A stretch of DNA of 64,000 nt from Asterochloris sp. CNOR1. Lineage: Eukaryota > Chlorophyta > Trebouxiophyceae > Trebouxiales > Trebouxiaceae. The DNA is taken from NCBI GenBank assembly GCA_963969365.1, contig OZ017759.1, forward strand, positions 1,860,001 to 1,924,000, in the 5' to 3' direction. The notes beneath the pieces are model-generated. The model had not been told where the DNA came from, made no database searches, and saw only the letters and a program-made list of their open reading frames with translations. This document shows, piece by piece, positions 33,401 through 45,947 of the stretch. The stretch's first letter is position 1. Each line of letters opens with the position of its first letter. The translations under genes and the position numbers were made by a program.

Positions 33401-36400
33401 CACAGCAGCGGAGCAAGTGCCAATCAATGGCAGGTGATAGGGGTGGCCAGTAGCACGTGGTTGTGCCATGAGCGTGTTGGCAGTCAAGCGCACGGGTTCC
33501 AAAAGTGTTGAGCTGCTGAGTGGCATGTCAGCTACACAGAGCCTTGCCTGCACATGCTGCTGAGCGTGCTGCCTCTCGTGCTGCTCCTGCTGCAGCTGCT
33601 CCTGCCAGGCCGCCTCCCTGGTGGCTGTGGCAGCCTGCACTGCTTCAGCAAGCTCGCCACGAGCCTGCTGCGCCTCTGCCTGCAGCCTCTGACACTGCCC
33701 CTGCAGAGCACTGGAGGTGACTGACGACCCAGCCTTGCCATGCCAGCGTGTCGGGGCATGTCTTGAGGGCAGCCAGTCAGACTGGGACCACCTGCATGCT
33801 CCCATGTGCAAATGAAGCAGGGCACTGTCAGGCGACAGCTTGTGCTTGCTCAGCAGAGAACTTCTCACACCCTCCAGTCCCCGTGCGTCGTGCCCTTTAC
33901 CCCTTCCAGACGATCAAACTTCTCAGATGCCAGCATAGTCTCACCTGCAGAGTGTCTCGTTCAGCAGTGGCTTCAGCCAGCTGGCTGCGCACGCGCTGCC
34001 ACTCGCTGCGCTCTTGTGCAAAACCTGTGGCTGCCTGCCTGAGGCTCGCCATCGCCTGCCTGACAGTGGCCACCTCCTCGTGGAGCTCGCGTACCATTTG
34101 CTGGCGCTCCTCGCCGTCAGCCTGATGGGCCTGCGCAGCTGCCAGGGCCTGCTGCTGCTGGCTCTGGAGCGTCTGCACCTGCTGGCAGAGGGCACCAACC
34201 TCCTGAGCATGCACCTGCACCCAGTTCCACCATGGGTCACAACCTGGCACGCTCAAGCATCAGGGTCAGGACGCCTTTGGGCCCAGGCAATGCTGGCATG
34301 CAGCTTCTGCTTGCCATGCTTTGAAGCAAAGTCAAGGGGTGCTGAATGCACGAACGCAACTGCCTCTCCAAAGACAGGTCACCTGCTGCGAGTGAGAGAG
34401 CACTGCATGAAATCCTTGGGTTCGCCACAGCATTCATGAAGTGATCAGTCACTGCAACTTACGCTTGACAAGCTGCCAGGTGTGCTGCACGACAGGCTTA
34501 CCTGGTGTTGCTGCTGCAGATCTGCTGCATGTGCAGCATCTGCAGCAGCCTGCGCCTGCTGGCTCTCCTCAGCCTGAGCCTCGGAAGCCTCTACCAGCTG
34601 GCGCTTCAGCTTGGCAACCTGCTGCTGCAGCTTGGCCACCTGGACGGCAGCATTGCCATCTGACGCAGCCTCTGGGCCTGTCACCAAGGCGTGAGCCTGC
34701 TCAGCGGCAGGCTGAGGGCCGGTGGGCAGTCCATCTGCATCCAGCGACGCTCTGTGAGAAGCCTTGATAGGGGCACGCGGCCAGTCAGCAGCAGCACTGG
34801 CCACGCCTGCTGGCTGATGCTGCGCATCTGCCTGCGCAGTGTCAGCAGCGTGGGGCAGCCACTGCGATTGGTTGTATGCCAGGCCAAGCGTCTGAGCGGC
34901 ATGCCCACCTTCAATGACCTGCGGCTCATGCTGTCGAGCGCCCAGTGCTGCAGGGGCAGCTGAGCTCTCATGCTGGTGCCACTGCTGCCCCTGCGGCTGG
35001 AGGAGGCCTGCTGCCCCAGAGACAGGGATAGCCTGAGCGTCACCCTGAGCCTTGACCTCAGCATCCGGCTGTGGATGAGGCTGGCTTCCATCCCAAGCAT
35101 CAGCTGGAAATGCAGCCTGCGCCTCAGCTGGGCCCGCAGCTGGGGCCTCATCCTCTGCCGCTTCACCCTCTGGCTGCGCCCAGCCCAGCCTGAATCGATC
35201 AAACATGCCGGCCACGCTGCCGGCCCCTGCCCTGGAGGCAGCCACTGTGGGCTCCCCGCCATGCCGGGGTCCCTCTGGGGCAGCAGCAGCGGTGGCGCTG
35301 CTGCCATGCTCAGTGCCCCAGCTTGCAGGCCTGTCCAGCCAGCTGCTGACCAGGCCCACAGGGCCAGGGGCAGCCAGGCTGCCACTGCTGCTGATGCTCT
35401 CAGCCATCATTGCCGTGGCACTGCCTGGCTCGTGAGGTACCTCGGAATGCGCCTCAGGCAGCAAGCCGTTGCCGACAGCGGCGCTGGGCTCTGCAAGCGG
35501 CCGCTGGGCAGTGCTGCGGTGGCTGCCTGGAGTGGATGCCGCTGAGGATGCGCTGAGAGGGCCGGGGGGAGGGGCCAGGGCAGCACCAGCCTTGCTGGCG
35601 GCTGCAGCCGCCCCTCGCAGGGCCCTCTGCAGGTGCTCTGACTGCCACACCTTCCCTCGGGCCCAGCGCGACACCCCCCACCCCTTCAGCATCTGCTGGG
35701 GGCCCTGCTCCTGCTGGTCTCCCTCTGCAAAGTCAGAGCCTGCCTCTGACAGTGGCCACTCATGGCCCGCCTGAGACTGCTGAACCTCTAGATGCTGGCC
35801 CAAGCCTTGCAGAGGGTAGCTGGCGGGATTGGCCTCAGCCAGGGCAGCCTGTGGCTCCTCATAGGCTCCCCCGTGCCCGGCAGATGCTGCCTGCTGTGGG
35901 GGAGGTGCTGACAGGGAAGTCTGTACCTCCTGCTGAGTTCCCCTGTACAGGCCGAGCCCACCTTGCTTCGGGAGCACAGCTGGTGCTGCCACACTGGGCT
36001 GGGCAGCGCTGCCATGGTGCCCTGCGCTGGCATCTGCTGGCCGAGCGCCACTGGAGAGGTCGACAGACTCAAAGCTAGACTGGGGCAGCGCCAGGCTCGT
36101 GGCGTGCCAGGCAGCGTTGGTGCTGGCAGCCTCGGCACGCCGCTCATCAGCTGAGGGAGCAGCAGGCTGCTGCCAGGGGCTGCCACTGAGAGTTGCGTGT
36201 GCGGTCCGTGGTGGTGGGCTGGCCACTGAAGGCCAGCCAGTAGTGCTGCTTGCAGGGTCAGGCTGGGGCTGTGGCTGCGACTGCGCCCCTCCTGCACTGC
36301 CTGCAGACCAGGGAGGTTCAGCAACAGAGCAGCGCCGCATGTGACGGACAACGGGCAAACGCAAGCTTCCGCCATATCTGCTAGGCTAATGCATGCTTGC

Positions 36401-36732
36401 CTTGGGCTGCTCTCCTGCGCTCCTCCCCTAGCTTGGCTTTGAGCAAAGCAAGTCTGTCGGACACTGCAGACTGGCCGCCAAGGCTGGCCGGCCCTTGCCG
36501 GCCTGGCAGAGTTTGACCAGGCTTAGCCTCCAGCTCTGGGGACGCTGGGCTCTTGATGGGCTGCCAGATGTCCTGGTGCAGGCCACTGGGCCGGTGCAGG
36601 GGCCTGAAAGGAATGGCGCCCGCTGCTGGCTGCAACAAATGGAATGCTAAGGTCAGCACCATGTAAAGCTTCGATTGCATGGTGCTGACCCTCATAAGCA
36701 TGGGATACCTGGCTCTTCCCCTCAGGCTCCAT
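27447..36732 (-). CDS. Golgin-type long coiled-coil protein with C-terminal GRIP domain
   Basis: GRIP domains bind Arl1-GTP and dock golgins on trans-Golgi membranes, where the coiled coil tethers vesicles. The GRIP block is at about 28245-28360 on the minus strand: QVDRRIVVKLLTTYFEKGHS then VLQVMARMLGFTGG, keeping the Tyr that family members use for Arl1 contact. Upstream lie heptad-rich exons: AERLRGELRAAECQQGALQQ (29150), RLRTELAEANASVEQMVTDL (29620), VEGLQQELASLLGQLKAAHM (30650), LRGRLEGSESALAQLLREHQ (31800), HRLQQQLDQHRLAAAEAGQH (32510), LQGQCQRLQAEAQQARGELA (33700) and VGALCQQVQTLQSQQQQALA (34190). A single large exon at about 34500-36330 encodes an Ala/Gln/Pro-rich, probably disordered region that ends in a coil. 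N-terminal exons give MEPEGKSQ (ATG at 36732) and AVSDRLALLKAKLGEERRRA. After GRIP a poorly conserved tail ends at a TGA at 27447-27449. Family assignment is secure; the specific orthologue is not. Confidence 0.85.
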
Positions 36733-37158
36733 GACATCTGAGGCCTTGGGCCCAATGATCCACAAAGTTGCTATTGATTTGGGCCAGCTCTGTGCTTTCA
36801 ACAGTCAGCAGCATCGATCATCATCGAGAGAGGCTTGGGCCACACTGTTGTCACGCTGGGTGAGGAGGGTCAAAAACTACCAACAGAGCCGGGCCTCTCT
36901 CCCGTGATTTCGGATACCAGCTGCTGTGCCTCTATCCTGGCAGGCTGGAACCTCGTGCAGAAGTTCAAAGTACCGGCCAGCAAGCTCAGCGCACATGACT
37001 GATGGTACTTCACTGTTCTACTAACTCCAGCAGTCTTGAGGGCATTCGAGACCGCTCGGCAGCGAGAGGTGGCGCATTTTACACTTGTCCGTTCAGCCAA
37101 GTTTGCTAAGAGCCTCGTGACACGCTGGATCCCCTGCCCTTTGCTGCGGTGCAGCTCA
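36733..37158. promoter_or_regulatory. Divergent intergenic region (golgin / unrecognised gene)
   Basis: About 425 bases lie between two start codons on opposite strands. It should hold both promoters and 5' UTRs. No clear box or repeat was noticed. Confidence 0.3.
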
Positions 37159-40100
37159 ATGAGCGAGCCATACCCCAGCGCAGGCAGTCACTCATCAGCA
37201 TTTCTGCGTGTGAACTCTGGCAGCAGCCCGCGGGCGCCTGCTGTCCTGATCTGCAAGGAGATTCCTGTGGACAGCAAGGTAGACAGACAGACAGACCGCT
37301 GCGGCACCTGTGCTGCTCTGCACCCTTGTGCAAATTGACGAAGGAATCACGCAGATTTCACGGGAGCAATCCATGTGCCCTGCAGGCCTCCATCCTGTAT
37401 GCCGACATCTGGGAGGAGTGCGCTAATGACAGTGTGGAGAGCAGGTCGGTACAATGGTCACTGGTTCTGCCGGGCAATGCCAAAGCCCACCTCTACAACC
37501 TGCTGCAGGGATATCTTCCCCTGCCGGCTAGTGGGCAGGAAGGGTGCCACTCCGCCTGTCACATACACAGCCCACACCACCACGCTGGACCTGGCTCAAC
37601 ACAGGTGACGGTCCTTCAGAGAGCTTGGCCACTACTTAGTGGACCTGGGGACGAGCAGCATGACACTTCATCTGTTCAAGCAGAGTGGGCCCAGTGATTC
37701 TGCGCCAGTGCCTTGCTAATGTGCGGTCCAGCCTGCTGTGGGCACCCCTCTGGCCATCTGTGGTCGTGCCTGATGATTCAGAGCAAGCCTGCACCAGTGC
37801 CATGCAGCAGGCACCCACTCAGGGCGACCGCATGCCCCCTCACAGCTCAGTGCCGCCTGCAGTGCATGGTTCCGAGGCTGGCTCAACCAGCGCAGCTCCA
37901 TGACGGGTGCCTCCACATCCCTGGGCAGACTCCAGCCCCCCTGTGCTGTGGACCAGAAAGTGTTACATGACATAGTGGGGGCTCTGTACAAACACAGCAT
38001 CAGCCTGTCCAACGAGGTGAGGAGCAGGCTGTGCCCAAGCGCTGCATGTAAGTGCATTTCATGTTGAAGGCATTCTCACCCAGCATGCAGCAGGGGCAGC
38101 CACTCTGTGACTGCTGCGGGCTGTAAGCCTGTGCAGAGTAGCTGACGCTTGATGTGCACTGAACCTGCAGAATGTTGAGGCGACTCTGTGCGCGGCAGAC
38201 AGCATGCAGGTGGGCAGGCCGCCTGCACAACACAGCAGTGCACCCCAGATGCTTGCCTACTTGAGCTTCTCAGAAGGGAGCTGCATGTTTACTGTTACCG
38301 GCGTGGTCCTGGCAAGGGCATGGTTCCTGGCTATTTAAGTTTCAGCTGTCAGTGCTGCTGCTGCTCTGCAGATCATGTGCATCGTCCAAGCCTGCCGCCT
38401 CTTCATCCTGAAACATGTGCTGCCAGCGTGAGTTATGCCTCATGCTGCTACTTGGTGTTTGCAGACTGTGGACTGTGTGTCGGTGTATCCTGCTTCAGCT
38501 CGGTCGTTCAATGCAGCGATGGTATCCTGTGCTCACGGCATGTCTCCCCAGCGAAGCCCCTTGGCCTCAGCTGGCTTTCAGAAGTCTCAGCAACTTGCAT
38601 CGAACCTGCTGTCATGATTGTGCACGTGGCCAAGCAGCATTGCGTCCCCCTACACCGCACAATCCTGTCTGTTCAACAGCATAGCCTCGTTCTGCAGGCA
38701 GCAAATGGCTGGCGGCGAAGTTGCTTACCATGGCTCACTGCAGCATGCAACTTTCTTGCTCATTTTACCATGTTCTCTGTACAGGGACCCTGCGGCTGTT
38801 GTGCACCTGGCCAAGAAGTTTGCTGACCTGGACGCAATCCCTGCCATCAAGACCCACTTCCTGGGCAAGTCCATATTCACTGCCAAGGACGAGGAGGCCC
38901 TGCTATCCCTGCTGGACGATGCAGACGACTCGGTGGCCAAGGCGCTGATTGCCCTTCTGCTTGACAGGGCAGTGTGCAAGCTGGAGGTGAGCTGCACCTG
39001 CATCCTGCTGTGGAGTACTGACCAGACATCACCTGCCCAGGTGGGCGTGGGGAGGGGGTTTTGTTGGGCGGGGGAGCTCTTGGGCTGACTGCTCGGCTAC
39101 TGAAAGGGGTGCCTGCCATCTGAAGGCAGGGTGGACATGCTTGAGAAGTGTGATGGTTTTGCCGGAGTTCCGTCTGCAGTGGAGTTTGGCAGCGTTCGAG
39201 CTGGGGGGTGGCCCTGCGAAAGTGGATGCACCTGCTGCATGCAGTCGTCCTGAGGCACAGTAAGGGTTGCAGGGCCTCTTCCAGGGCTGACTGCCTTGCT
39301 TTGAGTGGTGGGCAAGCTGAAGATGGGTTGGAGTTGACAGGATGTGGGTCAGATGAGCTTGCCTGCTGCCTTGACAGGGTTGGTGTGCCCTTTCAAAAAC
39401 TCAAGGGCAAGGATCGACAAGCACCTCCTCCCTGGCAGGCCCGTTTGTATATGCAATGCACCCAGAATGGTACATGCGGCGCTCCAGACAGACCTACTGC
39501 CTGCTGTGAGCCCCAGCTGGGACGACAAGAGCTTCCGCAAGCCACGTGGCTGAGCTGCGTCAGCATGCCTCAGGGCCGCGTCATCCTGGCCTGGCCTGCT
39601 GCAGGTGTACCGTGTGGTCAGCAGGAGCATCAGGTCAGTGGACTACCTGAAGCTGCTGGACGTCAACCGGCTGCAGAAGGCAGAGGCTGACGCTCTGATC
39701 AGGTGGGCAGCAGCCTGCACAGTGACATTCCCCCAGGTCTGGAGCTGACTCCCAAGCTTTGTTCCACGCTGGCGCGCAGCATGTGCAGCGTCTCTGGACG
39801 TCATGGCAGGCAGGCGAGCTGTTGTCGCCCACAGCCCAGTAGCCTGGGTGAAGGGCCGCGCAGGTGTCAGCCTGGCGACTGCAACAGCTCGTGCCTCCAA
39901 AGCAGTCGTGTGGGCTATCCCACGCACACACACCCAAGTGCACCTCTGCATTGGTTGTGATGCCGCCATCTGGGCAGAGCCTGGCAGCTCACAGTCCGCC
40001 GGGCACCAGACTGGGCTGCCGTTCCCACGCTGCGAGCCCTTCTGCGCAGGCACATCTACAAGATGACCCCCAAGGAGCGGTCCCAGCCCTTCTGGTCAGA

Positions 40101-41312
40101 GCTGCTGCCAGAGGCAGCCATGCGCTCAGTCAGGGATGTGCACGTGCAGCAGCCAGATCCCAAAGCCACCTTCTATGCAGGCGAGGCTCCTGTGCCAATG
40201 CCCTGCATCCGTGCTCCACAATGCTGATCTGAATTTAGTGCAGGCAATGCCCCAGCAGTCCTGATTGCGCAGATGCATTCGATGGAGGTGCAGAGAAGCT
40301 TGGTCCCATTCATAGGCACAGACTGTGCAGGGCTCTCCGCCTGCTGTCATGCTGCTACCCTTGATAGGTCCTGACCTCGCATGATCAAAGCAATGCCTGG
40401 CTTGCTTTTGATTGCTGCCAACCTGTTTCCAGCAGGTGTCGCTGCCAGCCCATGTCCACCCAGCCTGTGATGCTCTGTGCCTGCAGACCTTGACGTGGAG
40501 AGCCTACGACCAGATCCCAGGGCGGCAAATATCCGCCTGCATGCAGGCCGCCTGGATGGTCGCGACTACCAGCTGCTGCTGCAGCCAGACCGGGAGACAG
40601 GTGTGCTGGCAGCCTCCACTGTCTCGCGCCCCATCATTAGGGGCAGCACCCAGAGTTATTCTGCACCCTCCTCAGCAAGGCTGCAGTGGCCGTGTTGGTA
40701 TGCTTTGCCTGCCTCTGCTGCATGAGTGCCTATCTTTGGGCATCCTGGGACTGAGCAGCGCTTCTGTCAAGTTTGACAAACCACTGCTGTGCCAATCCCG
40801 CCACCCTGAGGGATGGCAGGCTCAGCTGAGTGTGCTGCCGCCCTGCTTGCGTGCTGGAGCAGCTGAGAGACAGATGAGTGCCTGCCATCAGGCCTGTCTG
40901 CATGTTGCTGTGATGGACTGCCCCCCTGGGAGCACAGCCTGCACCCCACAAGTGCTGGAACCCCCTGCAGCCTGCACATTGTCACTCTTGAAAGCTGCTG
41001 CACTGCTCACTCATGAGTGCCCACCTCTCAGGTGTGTGGGGCCTGTACTGCGCAAGCCGCGGGGACTTCCACAAGGATGAGGGGAAGCCGATCATTTCAT
41101 TGTTCATTCTGAGCCAGAGCACGCTAGGGATCTACTCTATGCTCATGAATGCCTCCAGTCCTCGCGAGCTGCCCTTCAGCGGGTGGGGCATCGCTGAAAG
41201 TTTTGCTAAGGCAGTGCTTGCGGACCCTGCTGCTCAGATGCTTGACCCTCAGTCTCAGCGCAGGTTCATGTCTGTTGGCATGCATGTCAAGCACACCAGG
41301 CAGCACGCTTGA
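37159..41312 (+). CDS. Unrecognised multi-exon protein
   Basis: I do not recognise the family. The exon pattern is convincing: ATG 37159 opens MSEPYPSAGSHSSAFLRVNS and ends IPVDSK before a GTAGA donor near 37278. Next comes ASILYADIWEECANDSVESR (from 37386), RDIFPCRLVGRKGATPPVTY, AWFRGWLNQRSSM and QKVLHDIVGALYKHSISLSN (37850-38017), and CIVQACRLFILKHVLPA (38372-38430). Further exons are DPAAVVHLAKKFADLDAIPA then EEALLSLLDDADDSVAKALI (38785-38985), YRVVSRSIRSVDYLKLLDVN (39606-39700), HIYKMTPKERSQPFWSELLP (40050-40110), LRPDPRAANIRLHAGRLDGR (40505-40560) and GLYCASRGDFHKDEGKPIIS to the stop at 41310-41312. It looks mainly helical and soluble; no signal peptide or catalytic motif was found. Two genes could be merged here, with a possible break near 38040-38340. 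Confidence 0.55.
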
Positions 41313-41604
41313 TTGGCACAGCCATGCTGCCGCTCTGACTCCCCTGTACTGAGGCCCTCCCTGGCTGTATGCTGCGCAAACGATTTTACTAACAGACATG
41401 CCATGAACAGCTGCATCTACCATACACCTCAGAATTGCATTTATTCCCCATTCTCTTCATGCATGCTGCTCCAAAACTACATCTGGCTGTCAGCTGGCAG
41501 GATGCTGAAAGACACCGTGCAATGTGCCCAACATTGTTGACCTAAGATTATCTCATCTCCCAAAGAAAGTAAGTGAATCTGACCAGAGACCCCCATCATT
41601 CACC

Positions 41605-44600
41605 ATGATGCAAGCACTTCGCCAGCCATACAATGCTCGACTGGCTGCTGCAGCCACAGGAATGGCAGGAGCCCTTTTCTGGGTGAGAGAAGTCATCACT
41701 CATGAAGGGCCTTCTTCTGAAGGAACAGCACCCTGTACCTCGACTTTGTTCACCTCCAAATGCATGCATGCCTGATGCATGACCCACCATGTGCATGCAG
41801 GGTTTCCATGCCCTTCCTGCCCACGCCGAGCAGCAGAAGGAGAAGCAGACCTCTGGCGCCCTGTCACCAGATGAGTGGAGGAGCTTTCAAGTAAAGGAGG
41901 TCAAGGACATCAACCACAACACCAAGCTCTGGCGGCAAGTACCCCATCAAGCATCTGCTGCCTGTGCTGCGTGCCACATCTGCTCCTGTTGAATTGAAGT
42001 GACAGTGTGAGGGGCAGTAGCCCACCACAGGCAACAGTCTGCCACACCACAGCCGGTGTGTCATGAGCTGTGGCCCGTCGCTGCAGGTTTGCTCTGCCTG
42101 ACGCAAATCAGGAAGTGGGGCTTCCTGTTGCTTCCTGTCTGGTGACCAGGTACGCTTCCAATGCATTCAGTCTGCAGGCATGATGCTATGAGGTCTGCTG
42201 CTTCCCTTGACAGCCAGCTTGCAACCACATCGCTGCATGGCTATCAAGAGGTCCAGCACGTACGCTGCACAAGCAGGCATGGGTGCTGGGGTGCCTGCTG
42301 CACCCTTGATTGACAGCAGGCATTGGCTGTGACACCTGTCTTGTCCATGCAGGGCTCCCATTGGCTCTGAAAAGGAGGATGGCAAGAAGGCCTTTGTGAT
42401 CAGGCCTTACACACCCACCTCAGAAACAGGTGAGGCATCTCCGCCCCTGAGGCCTGGTGCGCCTGCCCCCCCCGGGTCTGTCGAGTGCATCTGCCCAAGC
42501 AGGCTGTGCAGCTGCAGGGCATGGCTGTGGCCTGCCACTTCAACCAGGCAGCAGCATGGCGCTCTACCATCCTGTGCAGAAGCGTTGTGTGTCCGCTGCC
42601 CCTCACTGATGTCCTCTGCTGTACAGATGCAAAGGGCTACTTTGACCTGGTCGTCAAGGTGGGATGATGCTGAGTGTCAGCAGCTCCACCCTCTGCATCC
42701 TGGACAGACCAAGTGCCGTCAAAGTGGGGCCCTACTGAGCCATGAATGTGGCTGAGCTGCCAGCTGTGTGGCCTCAGCGCACTGCCTGCCATCCAGCTGG
42801 ACACCTGCCACTCCCTGCAGGTGTACCCTCAGGGCAAGATGTCGAAGCACATTGGGGACCTGAAGGTGGGCAGCTGCCTGTCTGCTGTTCATCTGTGCTG
42901 TTGCTCCCTGCCAGATGCGGCAGGTGCCGCCAATGCAGATGATCTGCATCAAGTTGCCAGTCGCTCAGCTCTCGCTGAGATGCTGGCATGCTGGTGTGCT
43001 CCCTGCCGGCAGGGAACTTGCTGGACTGCAGCAAGTCCTTCCTGGACAAGTTGCCAGTCACACAGCCGGTGCTGAGATGCTGGTGCGCTCCCTGCGCGAA
43101 GGGGACGTGCTGGACTGCACGATGTATTGTGGATGCTCTTACTGTCACCCAAGTGATGTTGAGATGCTGGTCTGCTGCCTGCAGGAAGGGGACTCACTGG
43201 ACTGCAAGGGGCCCATCCCCAAGCTGCCCTACAAGGCCAACATGAAGAAACACATTGGCATGGTGCGCAACCAGCATTCAGAGAATCCTGCATTGCCCCG
43301 GCGGGCCTTCATCCCAGCAACAGCTTTAGGCCACCTCAGCAGCTAAAGCCAGCAGTGCATGCTGTAGCACATCTTGAGGAGCACTGGCATGCATGGATTC
43401 ATGGCTGTGACACAGATTGAGGGGCAGTGCCAAGGCAGCACGCTCTACCCTTAGAAGAGGTGCAATGGGGGCAGGGGTCACCAGCCGGCGGCACCGCTGC
43501 AGAGTGTGGCATGCCAGCAGTACTGTGGCCGTTGATGTGCGTATCTGCTGTCAGCCTCTGCCCACACTGTCTCCAGCACAGGTGGTGGTGCAGGTCTCGC
43601 ATTGTACGATGCCAAATTCCAGCAAAGCCATGCTCTGACAGACATCCACCAATGCCCTCCAGCACATGTGGGCTCTGCACTGCCCCAAGCCAGCTGCAGC
43701 AATGCTGCCCCCAGACTGAGACTGCGCAGGTGCCGCAGCTGAGCAGCTGCCGGATCTGCTGCAGCCTGGCCGGGCTGCAGCTGCTGCTGGGAGGGAGTAG
43801 TGCCCGGGGGTGGGCAGGGCAGCCAGGCAGGTGCTGCTGCCAGCGGGCTGCCCTGTGGCAGGGGCATGAGCAGGGGCACGGACCTGGCTAGTTCTTCCCC
43901 GCCACCTGCTAGCTGCAGGGTGTCTGCAGGTTTTGCAGCGGCAGCAGGGGATACGCCAACTGCCAGCAAGCCACTCCTTGATCTGCTGCAGGAGTGAGGC
44001 CTGTATCAGCACCGGCTGCTCCCAGACTGACGCTGCACCTATGGCTGCAAATGCGCAGCTGCAGACTACGACACGCCAGCTGCCCTGATCATGCATTCCA
44101 GCGCCGGTAGCTGCAGTGCACAGCAGCAGCAGGTCAGGCCAGCTCTCACTCCGCACTCCTCAGCCAGTGAGGACAGTGCCGCTGGCTGCAGGTGTGCGGC
44201 GGCAGCGGGGTGACACCCATGCTGCAAGTGGCTGGCCACATCCTGCGCAACCCTGAGGACAAGACCAAGGTCTCCCTGATCTTCTGCAATCAGACTGAGG
44301 ACGACATTCTCCTGAAGGCAGGTACTGGGGTACACACACGTACAGGGCTTTGCATGGCAGCACTGATTTGGCGGCTGGCAGTACCCAAGGCTCAATGGCT
44401 GAGGGCCTCCAGAGGGCTGCTGTGTGCCCGGCTGTGCACCAAGCTTGCTCAATTGTTCTTTCAAGCAGCTGCTGGCATGCATCAAGCTCAGTGTTTGGCT
44501 CAGGACGCCTCCAGAGGGCTGCTTTGGAGGTGATCTTGCCTTTCCTATGTTGTTGAGCCAGGCTGTTTGCCCCGCCGCTGGCACTGATGCTGGCTTCTGG

Positions 44601-45492
44601 CATTCATCTGTCACAGCAGGAGGCAGGACTTCTGCCCCTTGCCTGCTCTTTACCAGTGAGCTCAGGTTGGCCTCTCTGCCTGCAGCCTGAGATTGATGAA
44701 ATGGCTAAGAGTGACCAGTTTAATGTAAGCTGCCCATGTACTGCCATGCATTACTTGCTCACAGCAGCATGCTGCTGCATGCTATGCGGGCAGTGCTGAT
44801 TCAAACTTTGTGCAGGACTGCTGCAGCATGCCCTCCTCCTTGCGTGGACTGTTCAGCAACCAATGTGCAGGTTTACTATGTCTTGGACCATCCCAAAGGC
44901 AAGGACTGGAAGGGTGGTGTGGGCTATGTGACCGAGGAGATGGCCAAGGCAAGCCTTGTATCACATAGCCTGAAGTAGCCAGATGCTTCTCGAAACGCTG
45001 GATTATACCTTTGACACCACGAACTGGCAAGTGTTGCAGCTAAGCAGCCAAGCCGCCAGAACGTGATTGTGTAGCACTCTCTTATGCAGCCTGGATGTGC
45101 ATGACAGAGGTGCAGTCCTGGTTACTGACCATTGGAATTGTGCTGTTTGTGAACAGCAGAGCTTGATGACATTCTTCATGCTGCGCTGCAGAAGCATCTG
45201 CCACCGCCCAGCGATGATAACCTGATTCTTGTGTGTGGGCCCCCGCCAATGTACAAAGCCCTCAGTGGCGTCAAGCCTTCACCTAAAGATCAAGGCGCGC
45301 TATGCATGCCACATGTTTCACAGCTTGACTGGCTTGCCAGCCTCAAATGCAGTACTGCCGACATAGTATGCGTTCCAAGTCGCAACTTGGAATTGCGTAC
45401 CCCAAAAGATTACTGTGTACTGCCTTGCAGGAGAGCTGACAGGTCTTCTAAAACAGCTGGGCTACACTCAAGAGCAAGTCTATAAGTTCTGA
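41605..45492 (+). CDS. NADH-cytochrome b5 reductase
   Basis: This FAD enzyme transfers electrons from NADH to cytochrome b5 or similar acceptors. ATG 41605 ([20 protein letters not shown]) gives a short basic leader and a hydrophobic segment. [20 protein letters not shown] and [20 protein letters not shown] follow. The FAD part has [20 protein letters not shown] (42087), [20 protein letters not shown] with the R-x-Y-T-x-x-S flavin motif (42352-42430), [22 protein letters not shown], and [20 protein letters not shown] (43185). The NAD part has [18 protein letters not shown] (44191), [54 protein letters not shown] (45222) and [18 protein letters not shown] before TGA 45490-45492. All family signatures are present in order. 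The leader suggests a mitochondrial or membrane-anchored form. Intron 41935-42086 uses a GC donor (ggcg/gcaagt), the only join giving LWR-FALP. Confidence 0.9.
42974..43210 (+). repeat. Degenerate tandem copies of an intron/exon junction in the b5 reductase gene
   Basis: The block GCTGAGATGCTGG..., then TCCCTGC..., a G-rich run and CTGGACTGC occurs three times. CTGGACTGC lies at 43021, 43110 and 43197, so the spacing is 89 and 87 bases. The third copy is the real acceptor and exon start ([10 protein letters not shown]). The first two lie in the intron before it and still encode similar peptides ([18 protein letters not shown]). Confidence 0.75.
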
Positions 45493-45947
45493 TAGCTTCA
45501 GGCTTGCTCTCTAAAATTTTTTAATGCATGTCACACTTGCTGCTTTCATTCACAAGGATGTGTCTGCCCACAACAGGCAACAAGTTGTCAATCAAACATT
45601 GTGGCCTGCAGTGGGCAGGAGCTTTAGCAAAAGGGAAGGAATTCCAAGCAAAAGGAAGGGGGCTGTGCATGCACGCCTCAGTGTATGGCAACGCAGAGCG
45701 ATGGCGATCCTGAAATTGAGGGAGCCTGCTTTATGCCCCAGAGCTGGCCATGTACAGGTGGGGGGACAGAGAGCCAAATCAGGGCAACATACTGGATGGT
45801 AGGCAGTACTTTCAGTGCTTGGCAACGGGGAGCAGTGGCGGTCCTGAAACTGAGACAACCTGCATGATGCCCCCAGACCTGGCCATGTACAGGTGGGGGG
45901 ACAGAGGGTCAAGCCTGGGCAACACTGTAGCTGGTCCGAGGCATAGG
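45493..45947. other. Convergent intergenic region (b5 reductase / GT92)
   Basis: This is the 3' region of two converging genes, AT-rich just after 45500 (a run of T at 45517-45522). Most of the rest is the 134-bp duplication described separately. No gene was seen. Confidence 0.5.
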
